From positions 1,045,143 to 1,109,142 of the forward strand of contig VXBM01000144.1 of the NCBI GenBank assembly GCA_013400155.1: a stretch of DNA of 64,000 nucleotides, in the 5' to 3' direction. Below, piece after piece: positions 61,201 through 64,000 of this stretch. Both the position numbers and the translations under genes were made by a program. The notes beneath the pieces were generated by a model, which did no database searches, was not told the origin of the DNA, and saw only the letters and a list, made by a program, of their open reading frames with translations. The stretch comes from Helopsaltes ochotensis. Its lineage: Eukaryota > Chordata > Aves > Passeriformes > Locustellidae. Every line of letters starts with the position of its first letter. Position 1 is the first letter of the stretch.

Positions 61201-64000
61201 TGCTACTTTGAGCTTAATCTTGAGTAGTCTTCCCCTTCCATTCAACTTCCCAAATTACTCTATGGATGTTGTGTCCCTTACAGGTAACACAGTTCCTGGA
61301 TCAGGTGTTCAGGAGTGAAATGTGAACATCTTCTGGCACCACAAAACTGGATTTTTCTCCCTTTCCCCAGATATGCATTCTTTGCTGTTGAAAGCATTTT
61401 CAAGTGAGAAAGTGTCAGTCTTCCACTTTTCCCAGCTGAAAGTACAGCCAATTTACTTCAGGGAGCTACATGGGGCATTTTTTAATTAATCCTTTCCGTA
61501 AATGTTGGCGTTGCATTACACGATTGGCATAATGGGTACTAAACTCAGTGGCTCAGGGTGGTTTTCCAACTGTCATTTTGCAAACATAAAGGAGAGGGAG
61601 TACAGTGAGGTTCTCCAAAATTGCCTTCTGTTATGCCGAGGTAATATTTTTCAATCAAATCTCTTCCATAAACCTTCTTCCATTACCTTCTTTGCTGGCA
61701 TTTCTAATTCTCGGGAAACTACTGAATTCTACGTGGTTATTGTAAAACATGACATTAAGGCAGGCTGCTACTTCTCCTCAAGAAACATCCTCAAATCTGC
61801 TGGATTAGGGCTTGCAGAGTTTTCAAACTGTGTGAACATAGTTTTAAATCTTGATAGTGAGCAAGGTACACTGAGCAGAGTCTGTCAGTCGGCAATGAAA
61901 TGGAGTCAGCATTTTAGTACTTAGAGCACTGAAAGTAATTCAATGAAATTAACAGAAAAACCCCATTATATCAAATTGCTATGGCAAATATTTGGACTGA
62001 AAGTGCAGTGTAATAAACTCATATTCATATCAAAATGGAAAATCATATGTAGAGTAGGGCTAATCACTAATTTCCTCGCATTTTTATTGAGCTCATTTCT
62101 GAATGAATGCAGTGATTTCATGGCAGTGTTGATCTTCCTCACCTGCAGTGCACTCACTGTGTTATTAATGTCATTTATGAACAGTATTACACTAATGCCT
62201 CAAGCTGTACATTGGGAGTGTTCCTATTATTAATGGTTTATTGCATCAGGAAGTCTGGCATTGATTCACACCTGGTAATTTTTTGTCATAACACAGGAAA
62301 CCTGTTTTTGTACTTTCTTCTTTGAATCTCTCAGGTCATTTCTCCTCTAAAGGGGCTCAGTGAGTACAGGGAGAACGTGGAGTGAGGCACCTGAAGCACC
62401 TTCCATGCAACTTCTCTCTAGCTAAAGTGTGCTCATTATGGGGAGTTTCTGCATTGCAAGCAGAATTCGTTTGCTATTAATTTATTGAAAATGGCTGAAT
62501 ATTGCTGATCAGGGTAGGAGAAGCCTCCATGTGACTGTTTTAGTTAAATTGCTGTTGACAGCACTCCAGTTTGGTCCTAGCACTCCAAAGGTGCCTCATA
62601 ATTTTCTGACTCTTACCTTGACATATTTAGCAGAATTCCCTGTTACAGCAATTAAATAAGTGAACTATTATTGAGCCATGTATGCTGACAATTAAGTGAT
62701 GAGGTGACTGGATTTCAAGTGGCAAGTGTACCCAGTGCAATTCACAGCTCGCACTAAAGCTCACTAGTTATAGCCAAGGTAAGGAGTTTTTAATAGTTGC
62801 TTGGATAAATCATCTTTCTTCTTGCTTGGGCAGGCTTACCAGACAGCATTTCGGATTGTGGGGTAGAATCATTTAATGACTTGCTCCTTTATGGTCATAT
62901 ACTTGGAAAGAATTTTACTTTAATGAGCAATGCTCACACCTGGGGACCATTTGGTGGTGAGGGGAAGCTGTTGTTGCTGGTGGTTTCTATCAGTGTGTAA
63001 CCAGACTGACACAGCAGTGATACTGCAAGGAGGGTGCAGAACTCTGGAAATAGGGAAACGTTGCTTTTGAATACTTACAAAATAGTCTTTAATTTCATAG
63101 TCTCTTTTCTTACTTGCTTTTTAAACCCTTGAAAGTTTTTATCTATTTCAGTAAATAATGGATCAAAAACTAGGAATGAGCCAGGGCTGTGAAGCAAGGG
63201 CTGTTATCAGTAAAGCACTGTCTCAGCTGTAGGATTTGGAAGATGACTTTTTCTGGGGAGAACAAATGCAGAACGGGAAAGGTCTCTTGGGACAAGGCAG
63301 CTGCCATGGGCTTGGTGCTTTGGAATGCAAAGAGTGAGCACAAGAGGTTTTGTTCATGATGCTAATGCAAAATGCTTCAAATCAAATTTGAGTTTACCCC
63401 TTTTCTGAGTCTAGTTTGAGATATCTAGGGCCTGATTTAGAATATGTGTTGAGAAGAGGGAGTTTTGACAATGCTGCCAGATTCTAACAGGTCTTTAGAA
63501 TGAGTGAATTGTCATTTTTCAGAGGCTCGTAATGAGTAGATTTGGCTGGATAATCATAGGGACAGTAAATGACACATTTCTGTATTTCACACACCTGCTC
63601 AGAAGACTTTGTAGGCTTGTATTTCTCAAAGAAAGAGCTGCAGGAATTTCTGTGAGGACAGAATAGCAAATTTCATCCTGAATTTTCTTTTCTAAAAAAA
63701 GCCTCAAAACAACCCAGATCCCTTTGTCTCCGGGTCTTATTTAAGGATCGTCTCTGTATAAAACCTCTTCTTGAATATTCCAGTTTAGAAAACAGAAAGA
63801 AGTGAAAATAGGGCATTGTGGCAAGAATTCGGCAGGCTCAGCTGCAGGAGTCCCTGGCAGGGATGCCTCTGGCCTGTCACACCGAGAGTGCCACGATCAA
63901 AGCTGCAGATGAGATCTGGGAACTGAACTCACATGTACCAGCCCAGTACATCAGCACTGGGGGATTTCTTGCCTTCCCTTCTTTTTAAGTCTTCGGTGGG

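Larger units (their letters stand above)
44481..64000. other. AT-rich non-coding DNA, intergenic or first intron of the next gene
   Basis: No convincing exon was found. Recognised within it: a GT repeat (44494-44510), a hairpin (46498-46518), an AT-rich block (48240-48420), a T/G-rich tract (49985-50041), a CR1 fragment (51340-51660), and two LTR-like elements (54869-55490 and 57418-57904). If the CpG island is a + strand promoter, this would be its first intron. Confidence 0.5.

Noticed and set aside
61502..61924. 140-codon open frame in AT-rich DNA
   Set aside because: Longer than most frames nearby, but no domain, no splice partner and no signal or membrane pattern I can support; worth no more than a routine search.
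44481..64000. Search for large KIAA1549L exons
   Set aside because: No long, domain-bearing frame was found, so the gene symbol was not assigned to any feature.

Overview
This is vertebrate nuclear DNA, most likely from a bird and probably a songbird. It is AT-rich and full of introns. It carries CR1-type LINE fragments and LTR pieces that resemble passerine endogenous retroviruses. It also contains T/G-rich tracts and a GC-rich promoter-like island broken by a run of N, a common fault in bird assemblies. No bacterial features, operons, CRISPR arrays or phage are present.

The one gene that can be read with confidence is HIPK3 (homeodomain-interacting protein kinase 3), on the + strand. Fourteen coding exons lie between 18481 and 36033. 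All junctions use AG/GT and the reading phase is kept throughout. They encode about 830 residues: the end of the kinase domain from the APE motif onward, the long Ser/Thr-rich regulatory tail with its SUMO-interacting motif, and the C-terminus. The first 18.48 kb is intron; the large exon with the N-terminus and first half of the kinase must lie upstream of the window. The terminal exon is far more GC-rich than the rest. A 3' UTR of about 3 kb follows, with AATAAA signals at 36970, 37470, 38073, 38078, 38144 and 38986; the last is the best candidate for the main mRNA end.

From about 39.0 to 43.0 kb I see no gene. At 43.0-44.5 kb a CpG-island-like segment encloses a 695-base N gap. In other amniotes KIAA1549L follows HIPK3 on the same strand, so this may be its promoter and first exon, but no coding sequence supports that here. 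From 44.5 to 64 kb I find no convincing exon, only two probable LTRs (about 54.9-55.5 and 57.4-57.9 kb), an old CR1 fragment (about 51.3-51.7 kb) and unannotated DNA.

I found no new multi-gene system. The observations most worth checking are the repeat-encoded Asn/Lys and Gln tracts inside HIPK3, an intron almost filled by an antisense LTR, a weak splice acceptor with a frame-shifting rival 7 nt away, a 51-nt two-part hairpin in the long intron, and the gap-disrupted CpG island.
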